From NCBI RefSeq assembly GCF_900155635.1, contig NZ_LT732540.1, positions 1,259,275 through 1,323,274 of the forward strand: a stretch of 64,000 nucleotides of DNA, in the 5' to 3' direction. The notes beneath the pieces are model-generated. The model had not been told where the DNA came from and did not search any database. It saw only the letters and a program-made list of their open reading frames with translations. The position numbers were made by a program, and so were the translations under genes. Below, piece by piece: positions 9,057-17,652 of this stretch. The DNA comes from Olsenella urininfantis. Its GTDB lineage: Bacteria > Actinomycetota > Coriobacteriia > Coriobacteriales > Atopobiaceae. The first letter of the stretch is position 1, and each line of letters begins with the position of its first letter.

Positions 9057-9246
9057 GTGCTTCCTCTCGTCTCTGCCGCCCCGTGCCGTGTGCGGGCGGC
9101 TCCCTAGCAGACCCCATGCCTCCGTAGACCGCGAAGGCACAGATGGCGAACAATGATACCAGCCCCGCTCGCCAGGCCCTTAGTGACAAAACTGTAATTT
9201 TGAATTCGCCTAGGAGGGGCCGATAGTCATATAAGCTTTGCCCTGT

Positions 9247-9268
9247 CCCGATGATAATCGGGTTATAT
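9247..9268 (+). promoter_or_regulatory. Dyad next to a possible promoter of the MacAB-type operon
   Basis: A perfect 6-bp dyad (CCCGAT, four bases, ATCGGG) occupies 9247-9262 and abuts a TTATAT hexamer at 9263-9268, 36 bases before the adaptor start codon. A TTGCCC at 9238 would give a long 19-base spacer, so the promoter assignment is weak. A repressor site is possible. Confidence 0.35.
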
Positions 9269-9304
9269 CGACAAGAGTTCACCCATTGGCAACGGGAGCA
9301 CAGC

Positions 9305-10714
9305 ATGACAGACATGGAACGCAGCCCTCAGGGCACCACCAGGCAAGCACGGCCCGAAGGCCAAGGCCCAAGCAAGGCGCCCAGCCCCATGGCACCCGAG
9401 GGATTTGACGGGAGCGCCGCACCCCAGGGGTCCTTCGACGTGATCTCCGCCGCGGACGCCCAGGAGGCCGCAAGCGACGAGGACATGGCCGAGAGGGCCG
9501 TGCGCGTGGCGCAGGAGCGCAAGAGGGCCAAGCGGCGCAAGCGCCTCATCAAGATCGCCGTGGCGGCAGGGCTGGCCGTGGTCGTGGTGGGAGGCTGCGC
9601 CTACTCTGGCTTCGTTGCCAACCAGGAGGCGTCGAAGGGCGTCGTGCTCACCGACGTGGTCAGCCGTGGGGACTACAGCTCCACGGTCGGTGCCTCGGGC
9701 AAGGCCGCTCCCCTCTCGTCCGCCGTGGTGACGCCCGAGGTCGAGGGCATCATCCAGGACATCCGCGTGAGCGAGGGCTCCACGGTAAGCGAGGGGGACG
9801 TCCTCTTCACCCTGCGAAACGACGAGCTGGACAAGGCGGTGCGCAACGCCAACCAGCAGGTCAAGAGCGCCCAGACTGCACTCGACAGCGCCTATAACGC
9901 CTACAACCAGGCTGTAGACAGATGGAACTCCGCCACAAGCGAGGAGGAGCAGAAGGCCATGCAGGACCCCGACAGCCTGTTGGGCCCCATCAACGAGGCG
10001 AAGGTCACACTCGAGACCGCGCGCGACAACTACAACGACGCCGTGGCCAAGGCGGACAAGCGCACCGTGGTCGCCCCGTGCTCCGGCAGCGTGGTTGCCA
10101 TGAACGCCGTTTCCGGCGCCGCATGGGGAAGCGCAGCGGGCGCGGGCGGGCAGGCCGGCAGCAGCCCCCTCGTCCAAATCGCGGACATCTCCCAGATGAC
10201 CGTCACCGCGCAGGTCAACGAGGTTGACATCTCCAAGCTCGCCGTGGGCCAGGAGGCAAGCGTGACCTTCTCCGCGCTCCCCGGCGTCTCGGTCAAGGCC
10301 ACGGTCACCCGCATCGCCACCGTCGCGTCGGGAGAGTCGGACCAGGGCGGCGCCTACGGCGCTGGCGGCGTGGTCACCTATGCCGTCGAGCTGCTCATCC
10401 CCAACCCCGACCCCAGCCTCAAGCCCGGCATGACCGCAAACGCAACCATCACCACCGAGAGCATCAAGGACGCCCTGCTGGTGCCCGCCGACGCCGTGAC
10501 CACCGACGAGTCCGGCGCGAGCCACGTGCGCGTGGCAACCACCAAGGAAGGCAAGCTCGACGAGGGCTCCTTCGAGACCAAGGCCGTTAAGGTCCTGGCG
10601 AAGAACTCCACCGTGGCGGCCATCGAGGGCCTGAGCGAGGGCGACGTGGTGTTCATGGGCATGTCCTACCCCGGTGGCGGAGACGGCGACGCCTCCGCAG
10701 GCATGGTGCTCTAG
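9305..10714 (+). CDS. MacA/HlyD-type periplasmic-adaptor-like subunit of an ABC exporter
   Basis: 469 residues. A charged cytoplasmic N-terminus of about 90 residues is followed by one membrane helix (KIAVAAGLAVVVVGG), then a barrel-sandwich half, an alanine-rich coiled coil (about residues 175-250), a second lipoyl half and beta-barrel repeats. This is the architecture of membrane-fusion adaptors that work with MacB-type ABC transporters; in monoderm bacteria the domain sits outside the cytoplasmic membrane. The ATG at 9305 follows CGGGAGCA. It is the first gene of a three-gene operon with the ATPase and FtsX-type permease. The substrate, possibly a peptide or antibiotic, cannot be inferred. 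The long acidic, proline-rich N-terminal tail is unusual for the family. Confidence 0.85.
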   Translation: MTDMERSPQGTTRQARPEGQGPSKAPSPMAPEGFDGSAAPQGSFDVISAADAQEAASDEDMAERAVRVAQERKRAKRRKRLIKIAVAAGLAVVVVGGCAYSGFVANQEASKGVVLTDVVSRGDYSSTVGASGKAAPLSSAVVTPEVEGIIQDIRVSEGSTVSEGDVLFTLRNDELDKAVRNANQQVKSAQTALDSAYNAYNQAVDRWNSATSEEEQKAMQDPDSLLGPINEAKVTLETARDNYNDAVAKADKRTVVAPCSGSVVAMNAVSGAAWGSAAGAGGQAGSSPLVQIADISQMTVTAQVNEVDISKLAVGQEASVTFSALPGVSVKATVTRIATVASGESDQGGAYGAGGVVTYAVELLIPNPDPSLKPGMTANATITTESIKDALLVPADAVTTDESGASHVRVATTKEGKLDEGSFETKAVKVLAKNSTVAAIEGLSEGDVVFMGMSYPGGGDGDASAGMVL

Positions 10715-10723
10715 GTGGCGGTC

Positions 10724-11458
10724 ATGGATCTGGTGCTCGACATACGCGACATCCATCGCGTCTACGAGTCGGAGGCGGGCTTCACGCACGCGCTTCGGGG
10801 GGTCTCCCTGAGCGTCCGGCGCGGAGAGTTCCTCTGCATCATGGGGCCTTCGGGCTCGGGAAAGTCCACGCTCATGAACACCTTGGGATGCCTCGACACC
10901 CCCACCTCGGGCTCCTACTACCTCGAGGGCATGGACGTCTCCATGATGGACGACGACGAGCTGGCGGAGATTCGCGCCACGCGCATCGGCTTCGTCTTCC
11001 AGTCGTTCAACCTGCTCCCGCGCTCCACCGTGCTGCGCAACGTGATGCTGCCGCTGATCTACTCGAACAACTGCCCCGTCCAGGAGCGAGAGGCCCGCGC
11101 CATTCGCGCCCTCAACTCCGTCTCGCTGCCCGAGCAGTACTTCGACCACAAGTCCAACGAGCTCTCTGGCGGCCAGATGCAGCGCGTCGCCATCGCCCGC
11201 GCCCTGGTGAACGACCCCGCGCTCATCCTGGCGGACGAGCCCACGGGCAACCTCGACTCCGCCACGGGCGAGATGGTCCTCTCGACCTTCCAGAGGCTGC
11301 GCAACGAGGGCAAGACCATCGTCCTCATCACGCACGACCCCGAGGTCTCCAGCTGGGCAGACCGCACCATGCACATCCGTGACGGCCGGCTGCTCACCGA
11401 CGAGGAGGAACGGGAAGTCATCCGCACCAGCACCACCCGCGGAAGGGGGCTCACATGA
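10724..11458 (+). CDS. MacB/LolD-type ABC transporter ATPase
   Basis: About 244 residues. Walker A GPSGSGKST near residue 45, Q-loop VFQSFNLLPR, signature LSGGQMQR, Walker B LILADEPTGNLDS and the switch histidine in LITHDPEV are all present, so the enzyme should be active. It powers the FtsX-fold permease encoded next. The ATG at 10724, preceded by AGGTGG, is preferred over the GTG at 10715 that abuts the preceding stop codon. The end overlaps the permease start by four bases (ATGA), indicating translational coupling. Confidence 0.9.
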   Translation: MDLVLDIRDIHRVYESEAGFTHALRGVSLSVRRGEFLCIMGPSGSGKSTLMNTLGCLDTPTSGSYYLEGMDVSMMDDDELAEIRATRIGFVFQSFNLLPRSTVLRNVMLPLIYSNNCPVQEREARAIRALNSVSLPEQYFDHKSNELSGGQMQRVAIARALVNDPALILADEPTGNLDSATGEMVLSTFQRLRNEGKTIVLITHDPEVSSWADRTMHIRDGRLLTDEEEREVIRTSTTRGRGLT

Positions 11459-12684
11459 GAATCGCAGACCTCGCCACCGAGACCTGGGAGGCGCTGGACG
11501 CCAACCGCGGACGCTCCCTCCTCACCATCCTGGGCATCGTCATTGGCATCAGCGCCGTCATCACCATGACCGCCCTCATCGGTGGCATCAAGCAGTCCCT
11601 GGTGAGCAGCCTGGGCCTGAACCAGGCGCGTGCCATCTACATTGGCGTCTACTCGGGCAACAGCGTCACCCAGGCAGACGCGGACCGCGTGGCGGAGAAG
11701 GTGAGCGGCTACAAGTTCGTGACCGGCTACAACTACGGCTCCGCCTCGGTGACCACCGGAAACAAGCAGAAGAACGCCCAGGTGGTGGGCGTCCGTCCGG
11801 AGTACTTCGAGGCCATAGGCAAGAAGCCCGGCTCCGGAAGGCTCATCCAGGAGGAAGACGTCAGCTCCATGAGCTGCGTGTGCGTGGTTGACCAGAACAC
11901 CGTGAAGGAGCTCTTCGGCGACGTTGACGCCAACGTGGTGGGCAAGACCATCCGCATGAACAACGACGACTACTCCATCGTGGGCATCATTCCTGCGCAG
12001 GGTGCCGCCATGGGCGGTGGCACCACCGTCTTCGTACCCCTCACCACCAGCATGGCGCGCATCACGGGCAGCCAGACCATAGACCAGATGATCGGCTACG
12101 CCAACGAGGACGCCGACGTGGACGAGCTCGTGAGCAGCACCAAGAGCTGGCTGGAGCGCTACTACCAGGTGGAGCCCCAGCAGGAGCAAGGCCAGGAGTC
12201 GGGCGATTTCTTCGGCGGGGCAATCTCCGTCTACTCGATGAAGTCCATAGCCCAGCAGCTCAACTCCACCATGCTGGCCTTCCAGGTGCTCATGACCACC
12301 GTTGCCAGCATCTCGCTGCTCGTGGGTGGAATTGGCATCATGAACATGATGCTCACCAACGTCACCGAGCGCATCCGGGAGATCGGCCTTCGCAAGGCCC
12401 TGGGCGCCCGGCGCTCGGACATCACCATGCAGTTCCTGCTGGAGTCCGTCTGCCTCTGCCTCGCCGGTGGCATCATCGGCATCGTCTTGGGCTACCTGGG
12501 GTCGTTCGGCCTGGCAGGCCTCGCGTCCGGCATGACAAACGGCGCCCCGGTCACCCCGGTCATTGAGCCTGCGGCGGTACTTCTCGCCAGCGGCATCTGC
12601 GTGGCGATCGGCGTTGCCTTCGGCTACTACCCCGCCCGTCACGCCGCCCGCCTCGACCCCGTGGAGTCGCTGCACTTCCAGTGA
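11455..12684 (+). CDS. MacB-like ABC transporter permease (FtsX fold)
   Basis: 409 residues. A first membrane helix near residue 20-45 (ILGIVIGISAVITMTALIGG), a large extracytoplasmic MacB-PCD domain, and three C-terminal helices with the FtsX signature GIGIMNMMLTNVTERIREIGLRKALGARRSDI. With the preceding adaptor and ATPase it forms a tripartite-like exporter, here without an outer-membrane channel, fitting a monoderm envelope. It overlaps the ATPase by four bases. Cytotoxic peptide or antibiotic efflux is the usual role of such systems, but no substrate evidence exists here. Confidence 0.88.
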   Translation: MRIADLATETWEALDANRGRSLLTILGIVIGISAVITMTALIGGIKQSLVSSLGLNQARAIYIGVYSGNSVTQADADRVAEKVSGYKFVTGYNYGSASVTTGNKQKNAQVVGVRPEYFEAIGKKPGSGRLIQEEDVSSMSCVCVVDQNTVKELFGDVDANVVGKTIRMNNDDYSIVGIIPAQGAAMGGGTTVFVPLTTSMARITGSQTIDQMIGYANEDADVDELVSSTKSWLERYYQVEPQQEQGQESGDFFGGAISVYSMKSIAQQLNSTMLAFQVLMTTVASISLLVGGIGIMNMMLTNVTERIREIGLRKALGARRSDITMQFLLESVCLCLAGGIIGIVLGYLGSFGLAGLASGMTNGAPVTPVIEPAAVLLASGICVAIGVAFGYYPARHAARLDPVESLHFQ

Positions 12685-12773
12685 CCTGGGCGCACGGGGG
12701 ACTGGCCTATACTCAGGCGGTGGCAGGGGCTCTCCCTCCACCGCCTTCTTCATCTCGTTCACGGGAGGGATCC

Positions 12774-13424
12774 ATGCCCTACAAGGCAGTCATATTCGAC
12801 CTGGACGGCACGCTGCTGGACACCCTCGAGGACCTGCACGCCTCCGTCAACCACGCCCTTGCGCAACACGGCCTCCCGCAGCGCTCCCTTCGGGAGATAC
12901 GCTCGTTTCTGGGAAACGGGGTGACGGAGCTCGTGCGCCTGAGCGTGCCCGCAGATTGCCCGGAGGAGCTTGCATCCCAGGTCCTGGACGCCTTCAAGGA
13001 GCGCTACGCCCTTCACAGCACGGACCACACCGCCCCCTACCCCCAGGTGAAGGAGCTCCTTCGCTCGATCTCCCGGAGGGGGCTGGGCTGCGCGGTGGTC
13101 TCGAACAAGATGGACTCCGCGGTGCAGGGGCTTGTCTCGGCCCACTTCCCCGGCCTCTTTGACGCCGTGGTGGGCGAGCGCGCGGGCGTGAGGCGAAAGC
13201 CCGCCCCCGATTCCCTTCTAGCCGTGATGGACGGGCTGGGCCTCGCTGCACGAGATGTCGTCTATGTGGGGGACTCAGAGGTGGACCTCGAGACCGCACG
13301 GGCTGCGGGGGTGGACTGCATAGCCGTGAGCTGGGGCTTCAGGGACAGGGGCTTCCTGGTGACCCACGGCGCCACGCGCATAGCCGATACCGCCGCAGAG
13401 CTCGCTGGGCTCGTTCTGCCGTAG
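12774..13424 (+). CDS. HAD-family phosphatase, phosphoglycolate-phosphatase-like
   Basis: 216 residues. HAD motif I is FDLDGTLLDT at residues 8-17, motif II the serine in VVSNKMD, and motif III/IV a lysine region followed by VVYVGDSEVDLETARAAG. The helical cap lies between motifs I and II, as in Gph/PGMB-type phosphatases. It hydrolyses small phosphate esters; 2-phosphoglycolate is one possible substrate but specificity is not readable. The ATG at 12774 follows GGGAGGG. It sits 90 bases after the permease gene and could be cotranscribed, though no functional link is evident. Confidence 0.85.
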   Translation: MPYKAVIFDLDGTLLDTLEDLHASVNHALAQHGLPQRSLREIRSFLGNGVTELVRLSVPADCPEELASQVLDAFKERYALHSTDHTAPYPQVKELLRSISRRGLGCAVVSNKMDSAVQGLVSAHFPGLFDAVVGERAGVRRKPAPDSLLAVMDGLGLAARDVVYVGDSEVDLETARAAGVDCIAVSWGFRDRGFLVTHGATRIADTAAELAGLVLP

Positions 13425-13563
13425 GGCCGGCGAACTTGGTCACCCACCCACATGCCACTTGCCCACGCTTGCCTAATGGTGGGCGGCAGACTGAATAGCG
13501 GCCGTTGGGGGGCGGTAAAATCGCATTGTCAGGAGCCAGTTTCCTTCGACGAAAGGACGCGAT

Positions 13564-13872
13564 ATGGGCAAGAAAGCAGCAGAGGCTCTCGAAATCAATT
13601 ACGATGACCTGGCCGAATACCTGCACAAGAACCATTCGGTCTATATGAAGGTAGACAGCGACGTCTACTACCTGACCGACGTCAACTACGAGGCATGGCG
13701 CGCACAGGACACCAGCCTCCGCAACGCGAAGAACCACTTCGTCGACTGCAGCGACCTCGTCCCCACGGTCGATGAGTTTCTCGCCCTCCCCTTCGTGAAC
13801 GGGCACACCATTCAGGACGTCTTCCCCCACGCCAGCTTCTACGCATCCGTGCAGGGGGAGAAGCAGCCCTGA
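13564..13872 (+). CDS. Hypothetical protein, 102 residues
   Basis: Not recognised. It is a soluble, acidic protein rich in tyrosine, aspartate and histidine, with no signal peptide or membrane segment. The first 50 residues look like a small alpha/beta domain (DLAEYLHKNHSVYMKVDSDV). The ATG at 13564 is preceded by GAAAGGA, and a TAAAAT hexamer at 13516-13521 could be its -10 element. The coding character (clear ribosome site, GC-rich third positions) supports a real gene. A bidirectional hairpin follows the stop codon. Its neighbours give no clue to function. Confidence 0.7.
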   Translation: MGKKAAEALEINYDDLAEYLHKNHSVYMKVDSDVYYLTDVNYEAWRAQDTSLRNAKNHFVDCSDLVPTVDEFLALPFVNGHTIQDVFPHASFYASVQGEKQP

Positions 13873-13908
13873 TCTAGGTACAACAAGAGCGCAAGCTTCA
13901 TAGGAGAC

Positions 13909-13936
13909 GAGCGGGGCGGCCTTGGCCGCCCCGCTC
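13909..13936. terminator. Bidirectional hairpin between convergent genes
   Basis: Complementary 13-bp arms, GAGCGGGGCGGCC (13909-13921) and GGCCGCCCCGCTC (13924-13936), separate the small hypothetical gene on plus from the hydrogenase gene on minus. The T-tract is weak. Confidence 0.65.
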
Positions 13937-13964
13937 TCATGTTGCCTACGTATCGCAGCGGGCC

Positions 13965-15587
13965 CTACTTCTTGGGCTTCTGTGCCTCGAAGGTCTCGGC
14001 CACCTCGGTGTCCTCGTCATCCTTGGTGAAGCCCTTCTCGAGCATCGGGATGAGCATGCGATAGGCGTTCTCGGTGGCGTTCACGTGCGGGGAGCGCTTG
14101 GCGTAGCGCTTGACCGCAGCCGCCGTCTTGTTGATGGCGGCCAGGGTGCCGGCTCCCGCCACGCAACCGCCGGGGCAGGCCATGCCCTCCAGGAGGTAGC
14201 CGGGGTACTTGCCCTTGACGGCGTCCTTCATCATCTTGCGGCACTCTTCGAGGCCCTCCGCGTTCACCACGTTGACCTCACGGTCCGGGTAGCGGCGATG
14301 GATGGCGTTGACCACGGCGTTTGCCACGCCACCTGCCACGGCGAAGTTGCGCCCGTCCGCGCTGGCCACGTCGAAGTCGCTCTTGTTGTCATCCTCAAGG
14401 GAGAGGTAGTCGATGCCCTTGGCCTCCATCATGCCGGCCATCTCCTCGAAGGTGAGGACGAAGTCCACCTCCGAGCGGACGCTCTTGCGCATGGCCTCGA
14501 GCTTCTTTGCGGCGCAGGGCCCCACGAAGACGATCTTGGCGTTGGGATGCTGCGTGCGAATCATGCGGGCCGTGAGCGCCATGGGCGTGAGCGCCATGGA
14601 CACGCACGCGGCGTGCTCCGGAAACTCCTTCTTGGCCATGACCGACCAGGCCGGGCAACAGCTGGTGCCCATGAACGGGAGCTTCTCGGGCACCTCCTCC
14701 AGGTAGTCGTCCGCCTCCTGCACGGTGCAGAGGTCCGCCCCCAGGGCAACCTCCTCGACGCCCGAGAAACCAAGCTGCTTGAAGGCCTCGCGCAGCTTGC
14801 CCACGTTGCCCTTGCCGCCAAACTGCCCCACGAAGGAGGGAGCCACGGCCGCAATGACCTCGGTGCCCGAGAGAATCGCCCAGATGACCTGACCGATCTG
14901 GCTCTTGTCGGCAATGGCACCAAAGGGGCAGTTCACCAGGCACTGGCCGCAGCTCACGCACTTCTCGTAGTCGATGTCCGCGCGGCCATGCTCGTCAGAG
15001 CCGATGGCATGCATGCCGCAGGCGGCGGCGCACGGACGCACGTGATGGTGGATGGCCTGGTAGGGACAGGTCTTCGCGCAGAGGCCGCAGTGGATGCAGG
15101 CCTCCTGGTCAATGTAGGCGCGCTTGTCCACAAAGGAGATGGCGTTCTTGGGGCAGATCTCACGGCAGGGGTGGGCAAGACAGCCCTGGCAGGTGTTGGT
15201 GACCTCGTAGACGTCATCCTTACAGGCGTTGCAGGCGAACTTGATCACATTGATCAGGGGAGGCTCGTAGTATGCGAGGTCTGCCGTCTCGGCCTCCTTG
15301 AAGCCATCCGAGATGCGCGCGGGCTTGTCCACGCCCTGCAGGGGCAAGCCCATGGCCAGGCGGATGCGCTCCCCGATGATGGCACGCTCCAGGAAGACGC
15401 TCTCGCGGTAGGTGGCAACGTCTCCAGGCAGGATCTTGAACGGCAGCTCGTCGAAGGCGTCGTCCACATCGCTGTCAGACCTGATGGTGTCATCACCCAT
15501 GGCATAGCAGACCTTCGCCACCTCGCGAAACACGTTGCGGCGAATCTCGGTAAGGTTGGTGTAGACGCCTCGCATGGTGCCAGCCAT
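13965..15587 (-). CDS. Monomeric [FeFe] hydrogenase, group-B-like
   Basis: 540 residues. The N-terminal third carries several cysteine clusters: CNACKDDVYEVTNTCQGC, then ferredoxin-type CIHCGLCAKTCPYQ and CVSCGQCLVNCPFGA. The C-terminal H-cluster domain has L1 TSCCPAW (near 307), L2 VGPCAAKKLE (near 355) and L3 MACPGGCVAGAG (near 467). TSCCPAW with PCAAKK is the pattern of group B enzymes rather than the TSCCPGW/MPCTAKK of the well-studied group A. It would interconvert protons and H2 using ferredoxin; direction and partner are unknown. The ATG at 15587 follows AGAGAGG. No HydEFG maturases lie in the window. The stretch upstream carries the divergent ydcF-like promoter. Confidence 0.85.
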   Translation of the reverse strand: MAGTMRGVYTNLTEIRRNVFREVAKVCYAMGDDTIRSDSDVDDAFDELPFKILPGDVATYRESVFLERAIIGERIRLAMGLPLQGVDKPARISDGFKEAETADLAYYEPPLINVIKFACNACKDDVYEVTNTCQGCLAHPCREICPKNAISFVDKRAYIDQEACIHCGLCAKTCPYQAIHHHVRPCAAACGMHAIGSDEHGRADIDYEKCVSCGQCLVNCPFGAIADKSQIGQVIWAILSGTEVIAAVAPSFVGQFGGKGNVGKLREAFKQLGFSGVEEVALGADLCTVQEADDYLEEVPEKLPFMGTSCCPAWSVMAKKEFPEHAACVSMALTPMALTARMIRTQHPNAKIVFVGPCAAKKLEAMRKSVRSEVDFVLTFEEMAGMMEAKGIDYLSLEDDNKSDFDVASADGRNFAVAGGVANAVVNAIHRRYPDREVNVVNAEGLEECRKMMKDAVKGKYPGYLLEGMACPGGCVAGAGTLAAINKTAAAVKRYAKRSPHVNATENAYRMLIPMLEKGFTKDDEDTEVAETFEAQKPKK

Positions 15588-15711
15588 AAGTACCTCTCTC
15601 GTCTGCGCCGGCCCCCCAGCCGACATCACTCATGCCAGTATGCCTCAAATGTCATTACAGGTTCTGCCTGAGGATGGCACGGGCGGACAAGAGTTGGGCC
15701 GCCCCGCGGGT

Positions 15712-15720
15712 TGCTATACT
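15712..15720 (+). promoter_or_regulatory. Extended -10 promoter of the YdcF-like gene
   Basis: TGCTATACT, an extended -10 element, lies 42 bases upstream of the ATG at 15762. A TTGGGC at 15694 would give a short 15-base spacer, tolerable with an extended -10. Confidence 0.45.
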
Positions 15721-15761
15721 CAATTGACATTGACCGGACGCCCACGAGAAAGCCGTGCCAT

Positions 15762-16793
15762 ATGCCCTTTGCCCTCCTGCTCCTCGCCCTCTTCGCGGTA
15801 CTGTTCGCGAGGGAGCCGCGCTCCATCTGGCCGGGCATCTTCCTCACCTTCGGGCTCATCGGCATCGCGTCCGACCTCCTATCCCTGCTCACTGCGGGAG
15901 TGCTCATCGCCTTCGGCGACCTTGCCTTCTCGGGCTTCGCTGCCATCATCCTGGGGTCCATCGCGCTCTCCCCCCTGGCCCTCTCCGTCTTCCTCATCTA
16001 CAACATGCTCGTGATGCTCCGGCGAGAGGGGCGCTCCGCGCAGGCGCTGGCCTCGGGAGCGGTCGGGGCGCTCGTGCTGACCTACATCGTCCTGCTCGTC
16101 ATGGTTGCGACAAGCTGGCGCGAGCTTGGGAACACGCCGCTGCTGCACATGACCATGGGGCTCTTTCCCTCGATGGTGGCCCTGGGCATGGCGTTTCTCT
16201 GCTACCTCACCTACACCAGCTTCTACCAGCTCTGGTTCTCTCGCTTTGGCGGCACTCCCGATGCCGTGGTGGTGCCGGGCTCGCATGTCTTCGAGGACGG
16301 GAGCATTCCCCCTCTGCTCAGGGGTCGCGTCGACCTGGGCATCAGGCTGCTGCGCAAGGCCCAGGCAACCGGGCACCCCACCCTATTGGTGTGCTCGGGG
16401 GGCCAGGGCGCGGACGAACCCACGTCCGAGGGCCGCGCGATGGCGGACTACGCCATCGCGCAAGGCGTCTCTCCCAAGGAGATCGTGGTCGAGGACCTCT
16501 CGACGACCACCGAGGAAAACCTGGCGTACTCTGCGGCATTCACGGCCGAGAGGCTCGGCTTCAATCCCCGGGTGGCGGTTGCCACCTCCGACTACCACGC
16601 CTTCCGCGCGGCCATGTTCATACGCAAGGCAGGGCTGGACGGATATGCGCTGGGCACGAGGACGGCACGCTACTTCTGGCCGAGCGCCAAGGTACGGGAG
16701 TTCTTTGGCATCCTGGCGAACAACAAGGTGACCGTACTGGTCATCTTTGGCCTGACGCTGTTCGCGGGCATCGGCGGGCAGCTGAGCATGTAG
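15762..16793 (+). CDS. YdcF/SanA-like (DUF218) membrane protein
   Basis: 343 residues. Five or six membrane helices in the first half are followed by a soluble DUF218 domain (DAVVVPGSHVFEDG, CSGGQGADEPTSEGRAMADY, EDLSTTTEENL, ATSDYHAFRA) and a final C-terminal helix. The DUF218 family is associated with cell-envelope maintenance, but its biochemical activity is not established. The start at 15762 is the first codon of the hydrophobic segment; the ribosome site is weak. It is convergent with the pseudouridine synthase gene, leaving only 11 bases between the two stop codons. Confidence 0.8.
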   Translation: MPFALLLLALFAVLFAREPRSIWPGIFLTFGLIGIASDLLSLLTAGVLIAFGDLAFSGFAAIILGSIALSPLALSVFLIYNMLVMLRREGRSAQALASGAVGALVLTYIVLLVMVATSWRELGNTPLLHMTMGLFPSMVALGMAFLCYLTYTSFYQLWFSRFGGTPDAVVVPGSHVFEDGSIPPLLRGRVDLGIRLLRKAQATGHPTLLVCSGGQGADEPTSEGRAMADYAIAQGVSPKEIVVEDLSTTTEENLAYSAAFTAERLGFNPRVAVATSDYHAFRAAMFIRKAGLDGYALGTRTARYFWPSAKVREFFGILANNKVTVLVIFGLTLFAGIGGQLSM

Positions 16794-16804
16794 CAACGCC
16801 AGCA

Positions 16805-17488
16805 TCAGCGATCCGGCCAGAGCTCCGACGAATCCGGCCAGAGCCTCTCGAAGCGCTCGGGCCAGGGTGTGCGCAGGCTCAGGCGCTCCCCCGTCAGGGG
16901 GTGCGTGAACTCCTCCTCGAGGGCGTGCAGCATGAGGCCGGCCTGGGAGCCGCGGGGCCTCCTGCCGTAGAGCCTGTCTCCCACCAAGGGAAAGCCCAGG
17001 TACGAGAGGTGGACACGGATCTGGTGGCGGCGTCCCGTGAGAAGCTCAACCCGCAGAAGCGAGCGAGGCCCGCTCTCGCCCAGAAGCGTCACGCACGTCT
17101 GGGAGGGCTTTCCCGTCCTGCTCACGCGCATGCGGCGGCTGTCGTGGCGGTCGCGGCCCAGGGGCAGGTCAATGGTGCGCGTGCCCGCCAGGAAGCGTCC
17201 CTCCACCACGGCGAGGTAGCTCTTGCGCAGGGCATGCGAGGCCACCAAGGCGTCTAGCCGGGGCTGAGCCTCCTTCCTGAGCGAGAAGAGCACCAGGCCA
17301 GAGGTGTCGACGTCCAGGCGCTGCAGGGGCTGCAGCTCGGCGGCGGGCGTTCCCTGGGACATCAGCCGCTGGCGCAAACGACCCGTGAGCGTGGGGGCCG
17401 CAGTGCCGTCCGCGTGCACGAGGATGCCCTGGGGCTTGTCCACCGCCACGATCCACTCGTCCTGGTATATGACGCCCAGCCCTTCCAT
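16805..17488 (-). CDS. RluA-family pseudouridine synthase
   Basis: 227 residues, without an S4 domain. The catalytic-aspartate motif LQRLDVDTSGLVLF lies near residue 60, and TGRRHQIRVHLSYLGFPLVGDRLYG is the RluA C-terminal signature. It isomerises uridine to pseudouridine in rRNA or tRNA; target uridines cannot be predicted. The ATG at 17488 is preceded by GAGGGGAGGGG. It is a single gene; the upstream 147 bp holds a palindromic repeat copy that runs into the next gene's stop codon. Confidence 0.88.
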   Translation of the reverse strand: MEGLGVIYQDEWIVAVDKPQGILVHADGTAAPTLTGRLRQRLMSQGTPAAELQPLQRLDVDTSGLVLFSLRKEAQPRLDALVASHALRKSYLAVVEGRFLAGTRTIDLPLGRDRHDSRRMRVSRTGKPSQTCVTLLGESGPRSLLRVELLTGRRHQIRVHLSYLGFPLVGDRLYGRRPRGSQAGLMLHALEEEFTHPLTGERLSLRTPWPERFERLWPDSSELWPDR

Positions 17489-17588
17489 GCCCCTCCCCTC
17501 TCGTCTCACTCAGGGCCATTTTGCACGAGAGGGGCGGTCGGGCGCAAAGGACACCTGGGCGTTGCGGGGCGCGGGGACGGCTGGCGGA

Positions 17589-17652
17589 GTGAGCAGATGC
17601 GCCGCTATCAGCCGAGAGGGGCCGAGAACGGCGTGTTAGCCCACCTGCGGCT
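17589..17652 (+). repeat. Partial copy of the GTGAGC/CAGGTGGGC palindromic repeat
   Basis: Contains GTGAGCAGATGCG, CCGAGAGGGGCC and GGCGTGTTAGCCCACCTG, in the order found near 43.1 kb. Only one half of the central palindrome is present. Read on the minus strand its CAGGTGGGCTAACAC supplies the TAA stop codon of the serine hydrolase gene. Confidence 0.6.
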
